The notes beneath the pieces were generated by a model, which ran no database searches, was not told the DNA's origin, and saw only the letters and a list, made by a program, of their open reading frames with translations. A program made the translations under genes and the position numbers. Of a DNA stretch of 64,000 nucleotides, positions 1-8,983 are shown piece after piece. Where the stretch lies: NCBI RefSeq assembly GCF_020037125.1, contig NZ_JAIQDG010000001.1, positions 186,001 through 250,000 on the forward strand. Reading direction: 5' to 3'. Positions within the stretch are counted from its first letter, which is position 1. The number at the start of each line of letters is the position of its first letter. The stretch comes from Myxococcus sp. RHSTA-1-4. GTDB lineage: Bacteria > Myxococcota > Myxococcia > Myxococcales > Myxococcaceae.

Positions 1-201
1 GTCGAAGGGCGAGCGTCCGTCGAGCCGCACCTCGCCCTCGCACTCCACCAGTCCCAGCAGCGAGCGCAACAGGGTGGACTTCCCGCTGCCGTTGGGTCCG
101 ATGAGGGCCACGCGCCGCCCGGCCGGCACCGACAGGTCGATGCCCTTGAGCACCTCCGCCGCGCCGAAGCGCTTGCGCACCGCTCTCAGCTCAATCCGCA
201 T
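1..201 (-). CDS. nosF: NosF-like ABC transporter ATPase (partial, 3' end outside window)
   Basis: The first 67 residues of an ABC ATPase are visible and the rest runs off the left edge. A Walker A motif GPNGSGKST lies at residues 35-43 and is preceded by the usual N-terminal strand and '[13 protein letters not shown]' segment. The ATG at 199-201 overlaps the end of nosD by 11 bp. NosF is the cytoplasmic ATPase of the NosDFY complex that helps mature the copper centres of nitrous-oxide reductase. The nosF assignment rests on position after nosZ and nosD, because the visible part alone fits any ABC ATPase. nosY and nosL would be expected just outside the window. Confidence 0.8.
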   Translation of the reverse strand, partial: MRIELRAVRKRFGAAEVLKGIDLSVPAGRRVALIGPNGSGKSTLLRSLLGLVECEGEVRLDGRSPFD

Positions 202-1525
202 GACCCGGCTCCAATTCGAGAGGCGCCATGCGCGGCGCCGCGTCCCGCATCACCGGCTTCGGCGAGAAGAGGGGCAGCAACTCGCCCGCGGCACGCACCA
301 GCGACAGCGTGGGCGAGCCCCGGAAGAAGGCGAGGTCCGGGTAGCGGGCCACCAGGTCGCCGGACAGGCTGCGCAGCTCGTAGGGCACGTCCCCCACGCC
401 GTCGGCGTCCAGGTCGTAGCCCGCGTAGTCGTCGAAGTCGTTTCCGCGCCACTCCACCGCCAGCGCGTCGCCGCCGCCCTCCACCTGCACCTGCGCGTGG
501 TTGTCCCGGAAGCTGTTGGCGCTGAAGGTGTTGCGCCGCTCGCTGCTGTGGAACACCACGCCCACGTCACCCAGGCGGAAGTGGTTGCCCTCGAAGAGGT
601 TGGTGTCGCCCTCCTGCAGCGGCGACGTGTCCAGGTAGAGGCCCACCGTGTTGTGGACCAGGAGGTTGTCCACCGCGGTGACGTTGCCGCTCTCCTTCAG
701 GCCCAGGCCGATGCCGGCCGCGCCCGTGGCCCCCGCGAGGACGTTGCGCCGCAGGGCGATGCCGCGGCTGTACATGACGAAGATGCCCACCTCGTTTCCG
801 GCGTAGCGGTTGTCCTCCACCACGTTGTCGTGGCTGTACATGAAGTGGGTGCCGTACCGGCCGCCGGTGACGGTGTTGCGGCGCACGGCATTGTGGCTGG
901 AGTACCAGACCACCACGTCGCGCCCGGCCTCCACGAGGTTGTCCTCGACGCGGGAGTGCTTCGTCTCCCACAGCCGGATGGCATCCCCGCGCATGCCCAG
1001 GGCCGCCCCGCCCGAGCCCACGACGTGGTTGCCTCGCACGGTGACGCCTTCCGTCCGCTCCACCAGGATGCCGAACACCGCGTTGCGCACCGTGACGCCC
1101 TCCACCAACGCGCCGTGCCCGCGCACGTGGACGGCGGCGTCCAGCGTGTCGAACCGGCCGCCGCTGCCGTCCACGGTGAGCCCGAGCAGCCGCGCGCCCT
1201 CCCCCTCCACGCGCACCGTGGTGCCCTCGCCGGAGGAGCGCACCACCGCCCCGCGCGGCCCCCACAGGGTGACGTGCGGGGGAAGGCGCAGCGGGCCCGG
1301 ATACGTGCCCGGCGCGAGGCAGAGCGCATCCCCCGCTCGCGCCGTGTCGAGCAGGGGCTGCACGGCGGTGCCCGCCTCCACCGGCCGGCACCCGGTGGGG
1401 CGCGCGGGCGTCGCGAGGACGGTGCCCTGACGCTCCCCTCTCGCGGGAGCGGGCCGGGCACAGCCGGCGAGGGTGAGTCCAACCGCGAGGACGGCACCGG
1501 CGGGAATGTGGGGAAGGAAGGCCAT
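191..1525 (-). CDS. nosD: NosD, nitrous-oxide reductase maturation protein
   Basis: The protein has 444 residues, with a lipoprotein-type signal peptide (LAGC, Cys22) followed by a right-handed parallel beta-helix made of many short Asn/Gly/Val repeats of the '[11 protein letters not shown]' and '[15 protein letters not shown]' kind. This carbohydrate-binding/sugar-hydrolase (CASH) repeat architecture is that of periplasmic NosD, which works with NosF and NosY in copper-centre assembly of NosZ. The gene lies downstream of nosZ in the same direction, with a 66-bp gap, and its stop overlaps the nosF start. Most NosD proteins are soluble periplasmic proteins, so the possible lipid anchor is a small peculiarity. 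Confidence 0.9.
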   Translation of the reverse strand: MAFLPHIPAGAVLAVGLTLAGCARPAPARGERQGTVLATPARPTGCRPVEAGTAVQPLLDTARAGDALCLAPGTYPGPLRLPPHVTLWGPRGAVVRSSGEGTTVRVEGEGARLLGLTVDGSGGRFDTLDAAVHVRGHGALVEGVTVRNAVFGILVERTEGVTVRGNHVVGSGGAALGMRGDAIRLWETKHSRVEDNLVEAGRDVVVWYSSHNAVRRNTVTGGRYGTHFMYSHDNVVEDNRYAGNEVGIFVMYSRGIALRRNVLAGATGAAGIGLGLKESGNVTAVDNLLVHNTVGLYLDTSPLQEGDTNLFEGNHFRLGDVGVVFHSSERRNTFSANSFRDNHAQVQVEGGGDALAVEWRGNDFDDYAGYDLDADGVGDVPYELRSLSGDLVARYPDLAFFRGSPTLSLVRAAGELLPLFSPKPVMRDAAPRMAPLELEPGHAD

Positions 1526-1591
1526 GGCGTGGGGTGTGGGAAGAAGTTGGCGCCCGGGACGGGGGGTGGTTCGTCCCGGGCGCCGGGAGGG

Positions 1592-3565
1592 TCACTTCGG
1601 CTCAACGAGGAAGTAACCCGCCATCTCGAGGTGCAGCGCCGAGCAGAACTCCGTGCAGTACATGGGGTACACGCCCGGCCTGTCGGCCACGAAGGTGACG
1701 TTGGCGTGTTTGCCCGGCTCCAGGCTCAGGTGGATGTTCTGCGAGCCGATGGTGAAGCCGTGCGTGGCGTCCTTCGCCTGCTCGATGTTGGTGATGTGCA
1801 GGTGGACCGTGTCCCCCTCCTTCACGCGGACGATGTCGGGCGTGAAGTGGCTGCGCACCGCCGTCATGTAGACGTGGACACCGTCCGCCGCGCGCACGAT
1901 GCGCTCCTTGCCCCCCTCCACCGCGTGCTCGTCCTTCTGGTGGGTCAGGGCATTCGTCCCGGCGGGCTTGTAGATGTCGACGGCCTTGATTTTGTCGGCC
2001 TTGATCATCTGCGCGTAGTGAGGCTCGCCCAGGGGAATGGGGCTGTCGTAGAGGAGCTGCATCTTCTGCCCGGTGGTGTCCACGAGCTGGAAGTTCTGCG
2101 GCAGCAGCGGGCCCACCGGCGCGAAGCGGTCGATGGCCCACTTGTTCATCGCCACCAGGAACTTCCCGTCGGGCGAGACGGTGTCTCCCTCGGCCGCCGC
2201 CAGGTGGCCGATGTTGTAGTGCGTGGGCAGCTTGTCCACGAGCTTCAGGTCCTTGAGCGACCACTTCGCGACCTTCGACTCGATGAAGACGGACGTGTAC
2301 GCGTAGCCCTCGTTGTCGAACTGCGTGTGCAGGGGCCCCAGGCCGATTTCACACTGGCCGCGGATGGCGTCCTGGAACGGGAGGATGGGCACGCCGTACG
2401 GGTCCTTCCCCGCCACCGTCCCGGCGGAGATGAGGGCCTTTATCTTGTCGATGCTGAAGACGGTGGCGTGTGTGTCCAGCTTGCCGCCGACGATGATGTC
2501 CTTGCCGTCCGGGGTGACGTCCACGCCGTGCGGGCTCTTGGGCTCGGGCACGAAGTAGAGCAGCCCCTCCGCCACCGCCGTCTCCAGGGGAATCACGCGC
2601 ATGCCGGCCACCGTCTCCGTCTTGCCGGCCTTCACCACCGCCTCCGCCTTCCGCCAGGGGATGACGTGGAGGTAGTCCATGTCGTTCTGGGATACGCCGG
2701 ACTCCAGCGGCGGGTTGCCCTCCAGGTTGCCGCCGTACGCGCGCTCGGTGTTGATGGAGTTGATGAAGATGTAGCCGTCGCTGGCCAGCTTCCCCGCGTC
2801 CGCCAGGTCCTGCATGTACGGCGGCAGCTCCATGGCCCACGACTCCTCGGGGACGATGCGGCCCTTCGCGCGGTCGAACTTCCAGAAGATGACCGCGCCC
2901 CGGTACTCGTCGTTGAACTGCTTCACGTCCGCGAACCGGCCCCCCAGCGGCGTGGGGTACTGGCTCGTCTCGATGACGTACTCGGTGTCGGGGGTGACGA
3001 ACGTGGCGCCGTGCTCGCTCTCGATGAGCTCGCTGGCGACAATCTGCGTGGTGGTGAAGTCCTTCAGGGACACCACGGCGATGCGCGGGTTGGCCTTGTC
3101 GTTGACGAAGATGTACTCACCGTCGTAGTCGCCCTTCGTCTCGGAGAGCGCCGGGTGGTGCATGTCCCCCCAGGTGAGCATCTTCCCGTCGCGGCTGCCC
3201 TGCTTCAGCAGCGCGTTGGTCTGGTCTCCATAGCCGTAGCCCTGCCAGGGCTCGGGCGTGAAGACGCCGATGTACTTGAGGATGCGCATGCTCGGCACCC
3301 CCATGACGATGAGGTTGCCCCCGTGCCCGCCCGAGGCGAAGAGGTAGTACTCGTCGTGCTTGCCCGTGGGCGTGTACGTCTTGAGCGCGGCCACCACGTC
3401 CGCCTCGGACAGCCCGCGCTTCTCCATCATGTCCCGCAGCCCGCCGCTCCCCAGGCTCGCGGACGCCGTGCCCGGCGGGCTCGCGCCGCCGCCGTTGGAG
3501 CCATTGCAGCCCAGTGCCAGCAGCACCGCGGCTCCGCACATCCACTTCGCTCTCCCGCTCTTCAT
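1592..3565 (-). CDS. nosZ: Nitrous-oxide reductase NosZ, clade II (Sec-type)
   Basis: This 657-residue enzyme reduces N2O to N2 in the periplasm. The start chosen is the ATG that gives a short Sec-type signal peptide ending LALGC (Cys20, possibly lipidated); the frame is open further upstream but has no signal there. The N-terminal seven-bladed propeller carries the CuZ motif DMHH (His136-His137). The C-terminal cupredoxin domain carries the CuA motif Cys637-x3-Cys641-x3-His645-x2-Met648. There is no twin-arginine signal, and with the adjacent cytochrome c gene this places it in the atypical, Sec-dependent clade II, as in Anaeromyxobacter. It lies 34 bp after nosC and 66 bp before nosD. Confidence 0.95.
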   Translation of the reverse strand: MKSGRAKWMCGAAVLLALGCNGSNGGGASPPGTASASLGSGGLRDMMEKRGLSEADVVAALKTYTPTGKHDEYYLFASGGHGGNLIVMGVPSMRILKYIGVFTPEPWQGYGYGDQTNALLKQGSRDGKMLTWGDMHHPALSETKGDYDGEYIFVNDKANPRIAVVSLKDFTTTQIVASELIESEHGATFVTPDTEYVIETSQYPTPLGGRFADVKQFNDEYRGAVIFWKFDRAKGRIVPEESWAMELPPYMQDLADAGKLASDGYIFINSINTERAYGGNLEGNPPLESGVSQNDMDYLHVIPWRKAEAVVKAGKTETVAGMRVIPLETAVAEGLLYFVPEPKSPHGVDVTPDGKDIIVGGKLDTHATVFSIDKIKALISAGTVAGKDPYGVPILPFQDAIRGQCEIGLGPLHTQFDNEGYAYTSVFIESKVAKWSLKDLKLVDKLPTHYNIGHLAAAEGDTVSPDGKFLVAMNKWAIDRFAPVGPLLPQNFQLVDTTGQKMQLLYDSPIPLGEPHYAQMIKADKIKAVDIYKPAGTNALTHQKDEHAVEGGKERIVRAADGVHVYMTAVRSHFTPDIVRVKEGDTVHLHITNIEQAKDATHGFTIGSQNIHLSLEPGKHANVTFVADRPGVYPMYCTEFCSALHLEMAGYFLVEPK

Positions 3566-3599
3566 GGCCGTGCCCTCGCTCCCGCTCACGTGCCCGCGG

Positions 3600-4046
3600 C
3601 TACTTCGCCGCGAGCCCTCGGATGTGCTCGCGCAGCCCGCGCACCACGGGCTTGTCCGCCAGGTCCGGGTTGGGTGGCATCGCCGGGCTGCGGCCGACCG
3701 CGCCTCCGCCGTACGCGATGATTTTCTCGATGTGCTCGTCACTCACCGCCGTCTGCCAGGACGTGTCCTGGAAGTTGCGCGGCGGCGGCGTGAGGCCCGC
3801 GGAGGCCGCTCCGTCTCCCGCGCCCCGAGGCCCGTGACACACCGCGCAGCGCGAGTTGAAGACCTCCTCCGCCTCCTTGAGCACGGCGGGCGAGAGCGCC
3901 TCACCGCCCTTCGCCGGCGCGGCCGCCACCGCCGTCCCCGAACCCGGCGGCGCAGCGCCCTTCTCGTTACACGCCATGCCGCTCCATGCGGCGCCCACCA
4001 CGAGCACCGCGGCCCCAAGCTGCCTTCGTAAGGCGTTGCCCCACAT
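3600..4046 (-). CDS. Small c-type cytochrome of the nos cluster (NosC-like)
   Basis: A 148-residue exported cytochrome with a hydrophobic N-terminus, a Cys at position 26 in SGMAC that could be lipidated, and a single haem-binding CAVCH motif at residues 67-71. A downstream Met in 'SPAMPPNPDL' is the probable sixth ligand. The ATG at 4044-4046 is favoured by a GGGAGG ribosome-binding site about 8 bp upstream. It is the first gene of the leftward nos operon and probably carries electrons to NosZ, as clade II clusters typically encode dedicated cytochromes. Its promoter should lie in the divergent region that holds the NsrR-like site. Confidence 0.85.
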   Translation of the reverse strand: MWGNALRRQLGAAVLVVGAAWSGMACNEKGAAPPGSGTAVAAAPAKGGEALSPAVLKEAEEVFNSRCAVCHGPRGAGDGAASAGLTPPPRNFQDTSWQTAVSDEHIEKIIAYGGGAVGRSPAMPPNPDLADKPVVRGLREHIRGLAAK

Positions 4047-4153
4047 CACGGACCTCCCGTTCCAAGCTGACCGACGAGGGCCCCTGCTGCGACAGACGTG
4101 CCAGGACACCTCGCCGCCTCGCGCCACTCGGTGAGGAAACGGGAACGGGCTAA

Positions 4154-4176
4154 AACAAGCATTCTAGATGCATCTT
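4154..4176. promoter_or_regulatory. Candidate NsrR (nitric-oxide sensor) operator
   Basis: An 11-1-11 imperfect inverted repeat. Read on the minus strand, the first half-site is AAGATGCATCT, which differs from the published NsrR half-site AANATGCATTT at one defined base; the other half-site GAATGCTTGTT also keeps most of the consensus. It lies 108 bp before the nosC start and 149 bp before the quinol NO-reductase start, so it could control both divergent units. NsrR is an Rrf2-family iron-sulfur repressor released by NO. No nsrR gene is in the window, so the assignment rests on the motif and on the function of both neighbours. Confidence 0.6.
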
Positions 4177-4325
4177 TTGCGCGCTCCGGGGGCCGGGAAC
4201 GCACGGACTGCGGCCCGCGCGGCGGGGAGCGCGGGTGCACCGGGAGGAAGCGCGCGTGGAACGCCCCTTGCTCAAGGGGTGGCCAGAAGCCTCACCGCCA
4301 CACCCCCTTTGCTGGAGCCGCTTCC

Positions 4326-6629
4326 ATGAAACACAAGAAGCTGTGGGCGCTACTGGGCGCCGTCATGCTCGTATCCTTCTTCGTCCTCGGCCGGGAGGGC
4401 GTGCACATCTCCCGGACGCTGCCGCCCATCCCCGAGCGGGTGACGACGCCGGACGGCACCCTGCTCCTCGAGGGTGCGGCCATCCAGCGCGGACAGAACG
4501 TGTGGCAGTCCATCGGTGGGCAGCAGGTGGGCTCCATCTGGGGCCACGGCGCCTACGTGGCGCCGGACTGGAGCGCGGACTGGCTGCACCGCGAGAGCCT
4601 CTTCATCCTGGACGCGTGGGCCCGCGCGGAGGGCCTGGCTGGCTACGAGGCGGCCCCGGCGGAGCGGCAGGCGGCCCTGCGCACGCGGCTCCAGGGGGTG
4701 ATGCGCACCAACACCCATGACGCGGCCACGGGCACGGTGACGGTGGACCCGCTGCGCGCCGAGGCCTACCGCGCCAACGCCGCGCACTACACGGACGTCT
4801 TCTCCAAGGGACGGCAAGCCTACGCCATCCCCGAGGGCGCGCTGACAAACGCCGCGAAGCTGGAGGACCTCAACGCCTTCTTCTGGTGGACGAGCTGGGT
4901 GGCGTCCACGAACCGGCCCGGCGACACGGTGAGCTACACGCAGAACTGGCCGCACGAGCCGCTGGTGGGCAACGTCCCCACGGCGGCCGCGTATATGTGG
5001 ACGTTCATCTCCGTGGTGCTGCTGCTGGCGGCGGTGGGCGCGCTCGTCTGGTACGTGAGCCGCAAGGCCGAGGAGCCCGAGGAGACGCCGCCCGCGAAGG
5101 ACCCGTTCCTGGGCATGGTGCTGACGCCGAGCCAGCGCGCCACGGGCAAGTACTTCCTGGTGGTGGTGGCGTTGATGCTGGTGCAGGTGGTGCTGGGAGG
5201 CGTCACGGCGCACTTCGGCGTGGAGGGTGACGGCTTCTATGGTGTGCCGCTGGCGAAGTACCTGCCCTACGCGGTGACGCGGAGCTGGCACACGCAGCTC
5301 GGCATCTTCTGGATTGCCACCGCGTGGCTGGCCACCGGCCTGTTCGTGGGCCCGGCGGTGAGCGGGGTGGAGCCGCGCTTCCAGCGCTTCGGCGTCAACT
5401 TCCTCTTCGTGTGCCTGGTCATCATCGTCGCGGGCGCCATGGTGGGCCAGTGGGCCAGCGTGCAGCAGCGGCTGGGCGGGGACCTCTGGTTCTGGTTCGG
5501 CCACCAGGGCTACGAGTACGTGGACCTGGGCCGCTTCTGGCAGCTCTTCCTCTTCGTGGGCCTCTTCGTCTGGCTGTTCCTCACCGCGCGCTCCATCTGG
5601 CCCGCGCTGAAGAAGCCGTCGGAGAACCGGCCCCTCATCCTGCTGTTCGTCCTGTCCTCGCTGGCCATCGCTTCCTTCTACGGCGCGGGGCTGATGTACG
5701 GGCAGCGCAGCCACCTGGGCATGGTGGAGTACTGGCGCTGGTGGGTGGTGCACCTGTGGGTGGAGGGCTTCTTCGAGGTGTTCGCCACGGTGGTGATGGC
5801 GTTCCTCTTCGTGCGGCTGGGCGTGCTGTCCGCGAAGGTGGCCACGCCGGTGGTGCTCTTCTCCACCATCATCTTCCTGGCGGGCGGCATCATCGGCACG
5901 TTCCACCACCTGTACTTCTCCGGCACGCCGTCGTCGGCGCTGGGGCTGGGCGCCACGTTCAGCGCGCTGGAGGTGGTGCCGCTGGTGCTGGTGGGCCGCG
6001 AGGTGTGGAGCCACCTGCGCCTGTCGAAGCTGGGGGGATGGATGGAGCGCTACCGCTGGCCCATCCTCTACTTCGTGGCGGTGGCCTTCTGGAACCTGGT
6101 GGGCGCGGGCGTGTTCGGCTTCCTCATCAACCCGCCGGTGGCGCTCTACTTCATGCAGGGCCTCAACCTGACGCCGGTCCACGGCCACACGGCGCTGTTC
6201 GGCGTGTACGGCATGCTGGGCATCGCGCTGATGCTCTTCACGCTGCGGATGGCGCGGCCGGAGGCGCGGTGGCGCACGCGCACGCTGGCCTGGAGCTTCT
6301 GGTGCCTCAACGGAGGCTTGGTGCTGATGGTGGTGCTGTCCATGCTGCCCATCGGCATCCTCCAGACGCAGGCGGCCATCGAGCAGGGCACGTGGTGGGC
6401 GCGCAGCGCGGAGTTCCTCCAGACGCCGCTGATGGACACGCTGCGCTGGCTGCGCGCGCCGGGTGACACCATCTTCGCCCTGGGCGTGGGCTTCCTGGCC
6501 TGGTTCGTGGTGGGGCTGAAGACGGGCTGGTCGCTGGAGCCCGCCGCCACGTTCCACCCGGAGCCCCTCCCGTCCGAGGCCACGCCCCCGCTGGGCATCG
6601 CCGCGCCCACCGCGCTGCGCCGGCGGTGA
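4326..6629 (+). CDS. norZ: Quinol-dependent nitric-oxide reductase (qNor)
   Basis: This 767-residue membrane enzyme reduces 2 NO to N2O with electrons from quinol, in a single chain that fuses NorC-like and NorB-like parts. An N-terminal transmembrane helix is followed by a periplasmic domain (GQNVWQSIGGQQVGSIWGHG, about residues 55-75), then about a dozen transmembrane helices with the haem-copper oxidase histidines, including the 'HGHTALFGVYGMLG' helix. The size matches the roughly 760-residue family norm. The start at 4326 is chosen because it puts the first helix at the N-terminus; the frame is open further upstream. It supplies the N2O used by the divergent nosZ. No nitrite reductase is present nearby. 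Confidence 0.93.
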   Translation: MKHKKLWALLGAVMLVSFFVLGREGVHISRTLPPIPERVTTPDGTLLLEGAAIQRGQNVWQSIGGQQVGSIWGHGAYVAPDWSADWLHRESLFILDAWARAEGLAGYEAAPAERQAALRTRLQGVMRTNTHDAATGTVTVDPLRAEAYRANAAHYTDVFSKGRQAYAIPEGALTNAAKLEDLNAFFWWTSWVASTNRPGDTVSYTQNWPHEPLVGNVPTAAAYMWTFISVVLLLAAVGALVWYVSRKAEEPEETPPAKDPFLGMVLTPSQRATGKYFLVVVALMLVQVVLGGVTAHFGVEGDGFYGVPLAKYLPYAVTRSWHTQLGIFWIATAWLATGLFVGPAVSGVEPRFQRFGVNFLFVCLVIIVAGAMVGQWASVQQRLGGDLWFWFGHQGYEYVDLGRFWQLFLFVGLFVWLFLTARSIWPALKKPSENRPLILLFVLSSLAIASFYGAGLMYGQRSHLGMVEYWRWWVVHLWVEGFFEVFATVVMAFLFVRLGVLSAKVATPVVLFSTIIFLAGGIIGTFHHLYFSGTPSSALGLGATFSALEVVPLVLVGREVWSHLRLSKLGGWMERYRWPILYFVAVAFWNLVGAGVFGFLINPPVALYFMQGLNLTPVHGHTALFGVYGMLGIALMLFTLRMARPEARWRTRTLAWSFWCLNGGLVLMVVLSMLPIGILQTQAAIEQGTWWARSAEFLQTPLMDTLRWLRAPGDTIFALGVGFLAWFVVGLKTGWSLEPAATFHPEPLPSEATPPLGIAAPTALRRR

Positions 6630-6691
6630 GGAGGCACGCGCTCTCAGCGCGAAAGGGGCGCCCGTCCCGCGGGGAGGAATCGCGGCGCTTC

Positions 6692-7393
6692 TCAGTGGAC
6701 CTTCACGCGGGCGGAGGACTCGCGCGCGATGCGGGGCTTGGGCGTCACCATGCGGGCGATGCCGTAGAAGAGCTGGTCCTCGGTGTAGACCTTGCGCACG
6801 CGGCGGTGGGTGCCGGGGACGTAGGCATGGCCGGGGCGCTCCAGCCACTGGAGGACGCGTACCTCGCCGGAGTAGGCGAGGGCGGCCAGCAGCTCCGGCG
6901 GGCACAGCTTGAGGTAGCGGCGCACCAGCGGCCGCAGCTTGCGGGAGAAGGACTTGCCCAGCACCGCGTGGCGCCGGCCGGAGTGCAGCGTCCCGTCGAA
7001 GCGGCGCGACAGGTGGAAGAGCTCGTGCAGCACCGTCTCCACGCGGGCTCGGGCGGTGGAGCCCCGGAAGAAGAGCGGGCGCAGGGTGATGGCGTAGAGC
7101 ATCCGCTTGCCGCGGATGCGGATGACGGGCTTGCGGCGGCCGGTGCGGTCCGTGCTCTTGCCGCCCCGGAAGCACAGCGGCTTCACCGTGCCCCGCGAGG
7201 CCCGCCGTGCTTCCCCGGCGACGACCAGGATGCGGCCCGACTTCACATGGGCGAACTCCGGCATCTTCTCGGAGATGTCCCGGATGAGGGCGCGAACCGT
7301 CTTGTTGAAGTTGGGGCGGCGTGGGACCACGAGTGGTGGACAGTCTAGCGGAAAAGTCCTTGGGGCGGCCCCGGTGCTGGCGACAATGTCCAT
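6692..7393 (-). CDS. Putative zinc metallopeptidase (HExxH), function unknown
   Basis: The protein is predicted at 233 residues and is very basic (many Arg/Lys clusters). A zinc-binding HELFH motif lies at residues 123-127, within 'VETVLHELFHLSRRFDG', and more His residues follow. No signal peptide or membrane segment is visible, so it is probably cytoplasmic. The substrate is unknown. The ATG at 7391-7393 is only 4 bp from the divergent lipoprotein start. A GTG about 60 bp further in ('VVPRRPN') would leave room for a shared promoter and is a serious alternative start. Confidence 0.65.
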   Translation of the reverse strand: MDIVASTGAAPRTFPLDCPPLVVPRRPNFNKTVRALIRDISEKMPEFAHVKSGRILVVAGEARRASRGTVKPLCFRGGKSTDRTGRRKPVIRIRGKRMLYAITLRPLFFRGSTARARVETVLHELFHLSRRFDGTLHSGRRHAVLGKSFSRKLRPLVRRYLKLCPPELLAALAYSGEVRVLQWLERPGHAYVPGTHRRVRKVYTEDQLFYGIARMVTPKPRIARESSARVKVH

Positions 7394-7397
7394 CGTG

Positions 7398-8228
7398 ATG
7401 CGCTCGACCTCGCCCTTGTTCCGTCTGGCCGCCCTGCTCGCCCTCGGCCTGGGGTGCGCCTCGGCCCCCACGAAGCCCTCCGGCCCCGCCGTCCTCACGT
7501 CCCAGGACACCACCGTGGTGTCCCAGGGACTCACCGAGGCCACCTTGCGCTACCGCGCCCAGGTGGCCAGCCCCGCCCCCGCAGTCCTGGAGCGGGCCGA
7601 CTACGAGCTGGTCTCCGATGGGCAGGTGCTGAAGACGGGCACCGCGAAGCTGGACGTCCCGCTGGAGCCCGGCGTCCCGGCGGACTTCTCCTTCGAGGAG
7701 CACGCTCCCTATGTGAAGAGCGAGGAGGACCTGGCGCGACTCAGCGCCCAGGGCGGCACCCTGCTGCTGGCGCTGCGCGGCACCCTGGTGGTCCGCTCGG
7801 GAGACCAGGAGGAGAAGCTCCCCTTCGCCGCCAGCCGCGCGGCCCGCGTGCCCCGGCTTCCCAAGGTGGTGGTGGCGGAGCTGGACGGGGCCCGCTACTC
7901 CCCCGAGGAGGTCCAGCTCAACCTCCGGCTGGGTGTGCAGAACCCCAACCCCTTCCCGCTGAAGCTGGACAAGCTGACGTGGCAGGTCTCCGTGGCGGGG
8001 AAGACGCTGGACAGCGGCACGCTGGCCCAGGCGGACAGCGTGGATGCGTCCGCCACGGGCGTGTACCCGGTGGAGGTGGCGGTGACGAAGGACACCTGGG
8101 GGCCGGACGTGAATGAGCTCATCTCCAAGGGCGTCCTGCCGTACGGGGTGACGGGCGAGCTGACGGGCCTCCTGCTGCGCGTCCCCTACTCGCTGTCTGG
8201 AGAGGTGAAGCTGAACGTGTCCCGGTAG
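7398..8228 (+). CDS. LEA type 2 (WHy-like) lipoprotein
   Basis: A 276-residue predicted lipoprotein with a signal peptide ending LGLGC (Cys20). It appears to contain two copies of a late-embryogenesis-abundant type 2 fold. The second copy is clearest, with the hallmark 'LRLGVQNPNPFPLKLDKL' segment followed by a 'SVAGKTLDSGTLAQ' hairpin. Such domains occur in many myxobacterial envelope proteins, but their job there is not established. A second LEA-type lipoprotein lies at 12701-13198. Start: the ATG is preceded by GTG, which could also serve. Confidence 0.75.
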   Translation: MRSTSPLFRLAALLALGLGCASAPTKPSGPAVLTSQDTTVVSQGLTEATLRYRAQVASPAPAVLERADYELVSDGQVLKTGTAKLDVPLEPGVPADFSFEEHAPYVKSEEDLARLSAQGGTLLLALRGTLVVRSGDQEEKLPFAASRAARVPRLPKVVVAELDGARYSPEEVQLNLRLGVQNPNPFPLKLDKLTWQVSVAGKTLDSGTLAQADSVDASATGVYPVEVAVTKDTWGPDVNELISKGVLPYGVTGELTGLLLRVPYSLSGEVKLNVSR

Positions 8229-8239
8229 AGTGGTGTCTC

Positions 8240-8944
8240 GTGCCCATCTACCTATTGAGTGACGAGCACCCGGAGCTGTTTCCTCCTCCGGAGCGTGCGG
8301 ACAAGAGCGGCGTGCTCGCGGTGGGAGGAGACCTGCGGCCGGAGCGGCTCCTGGCCGCGTACTCGCGTGGCATCTTCCCCTGGTACAGCGAGGGGGACCC
8401 CATCCTCTGGCACTCGCCGGACCCACGCTTCGTGCTGGAGCCGGACAAGCTGCACGTGGGCCGCTCGCTGCGCAAGACGATGGCCCGCGGCGCCTACGAG
8501 GTGCGCTACGACACGGCCTTCGCGCGAGTCATCACCGAGTGCGGCCGCGTGCCACGTCCCGGCCAGTCCGGCACGTGGATTACCGACGAGATGCTGCAGG
8601 CCTACGTCACGCTGCACGAGCTGGGCTTCGCGCACTCGGTGGAGGCCTGGGCGGAGGGCGAGCTGAAGGGAGGCCTCTACGGCGTGTCGCTGGGCGCGGC
8701 CTTCTTCGGTGAGAGCATGTTCGCCCTGGCGCCGGACGCGTCGAAGGTGGCCTTCGTCACCGCGGTGGAGCGCTTCAAGACGTGGGGCTTCCAGCTCATC
8801 GACTGCCAGGTGGAGACCGAGCACCTGGCGCGCTTCGGCGCGGAGTCCTGGCCGCGCAAGCGCTTCCTGACGGCGCTCGCCAAGGCGCTGAAGGAGCCCA
8901 CCCGCCGCGGAAAGTGGACGGAGGCGGCGTCCCCCACGGCGTGA
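8240..8944 (+). CDS. aat: Leucyl/phenylalanyl-tRNA-protein transferase
   Basis: A 234-residue cytoplasmic enzyme that transfers Leu or Phe from charged tRNA to proteins with N-terminal Arg or Lys, marking them for ClpAP degradation (N-degron pathway). Family hallmarks are the N-terminal 'GDLRPERLLAAYSRGIFPWY' segment, 'WHSPDPR', and the central 'GGLYGVSLGAAFFGESMF' motif. The GTG at 8240 gives the normal length and lies 11 bp after the lipoprotein stop, so the two may be cotranscribed. Confidence 0.95.
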   Translation: MPIYLLSDEHPELFPPPERADKSGVLAVGGDLRPERLLAAYSRGIFPWYSEGDPILWHSPDPRFVLEPDKLHVGRSLRKTMARGAYEVRYDTAFARVITECGRVPRPGQSGTWITDEMLQAYVTLHELGFAHSVEAWAEGELKGGLYGVSLGAAFFGESMFALAPDASKVAFVTAVERFKTWGFQLIDCQVETEHLARFGAESWPRKRFLTALAKALKEPTRRGKWTEAASPTA

Positions 8945-8983
8945 GGGCACGCGCAGCTCACGGGCCGAGAAAGTCGCGAGGCT

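Noticed and set aside
74-3721. A 1215-codon open frame antisense to nosD, nosZ and the cytochrome gene
   Set aside because: High-GC sequence leaves antisense frames open; its product is low-complexity His/Arg/Val/Ala-rich and has no family character, while the opposite strand encodes clear NosD and NosZ.
4350-8426. A 1358-codon antisense open frame over the NO reductase, metallopeptidase and lipoprotein genes
   Set aside because: Same compositional artefact; real genes on both strands explain the region.
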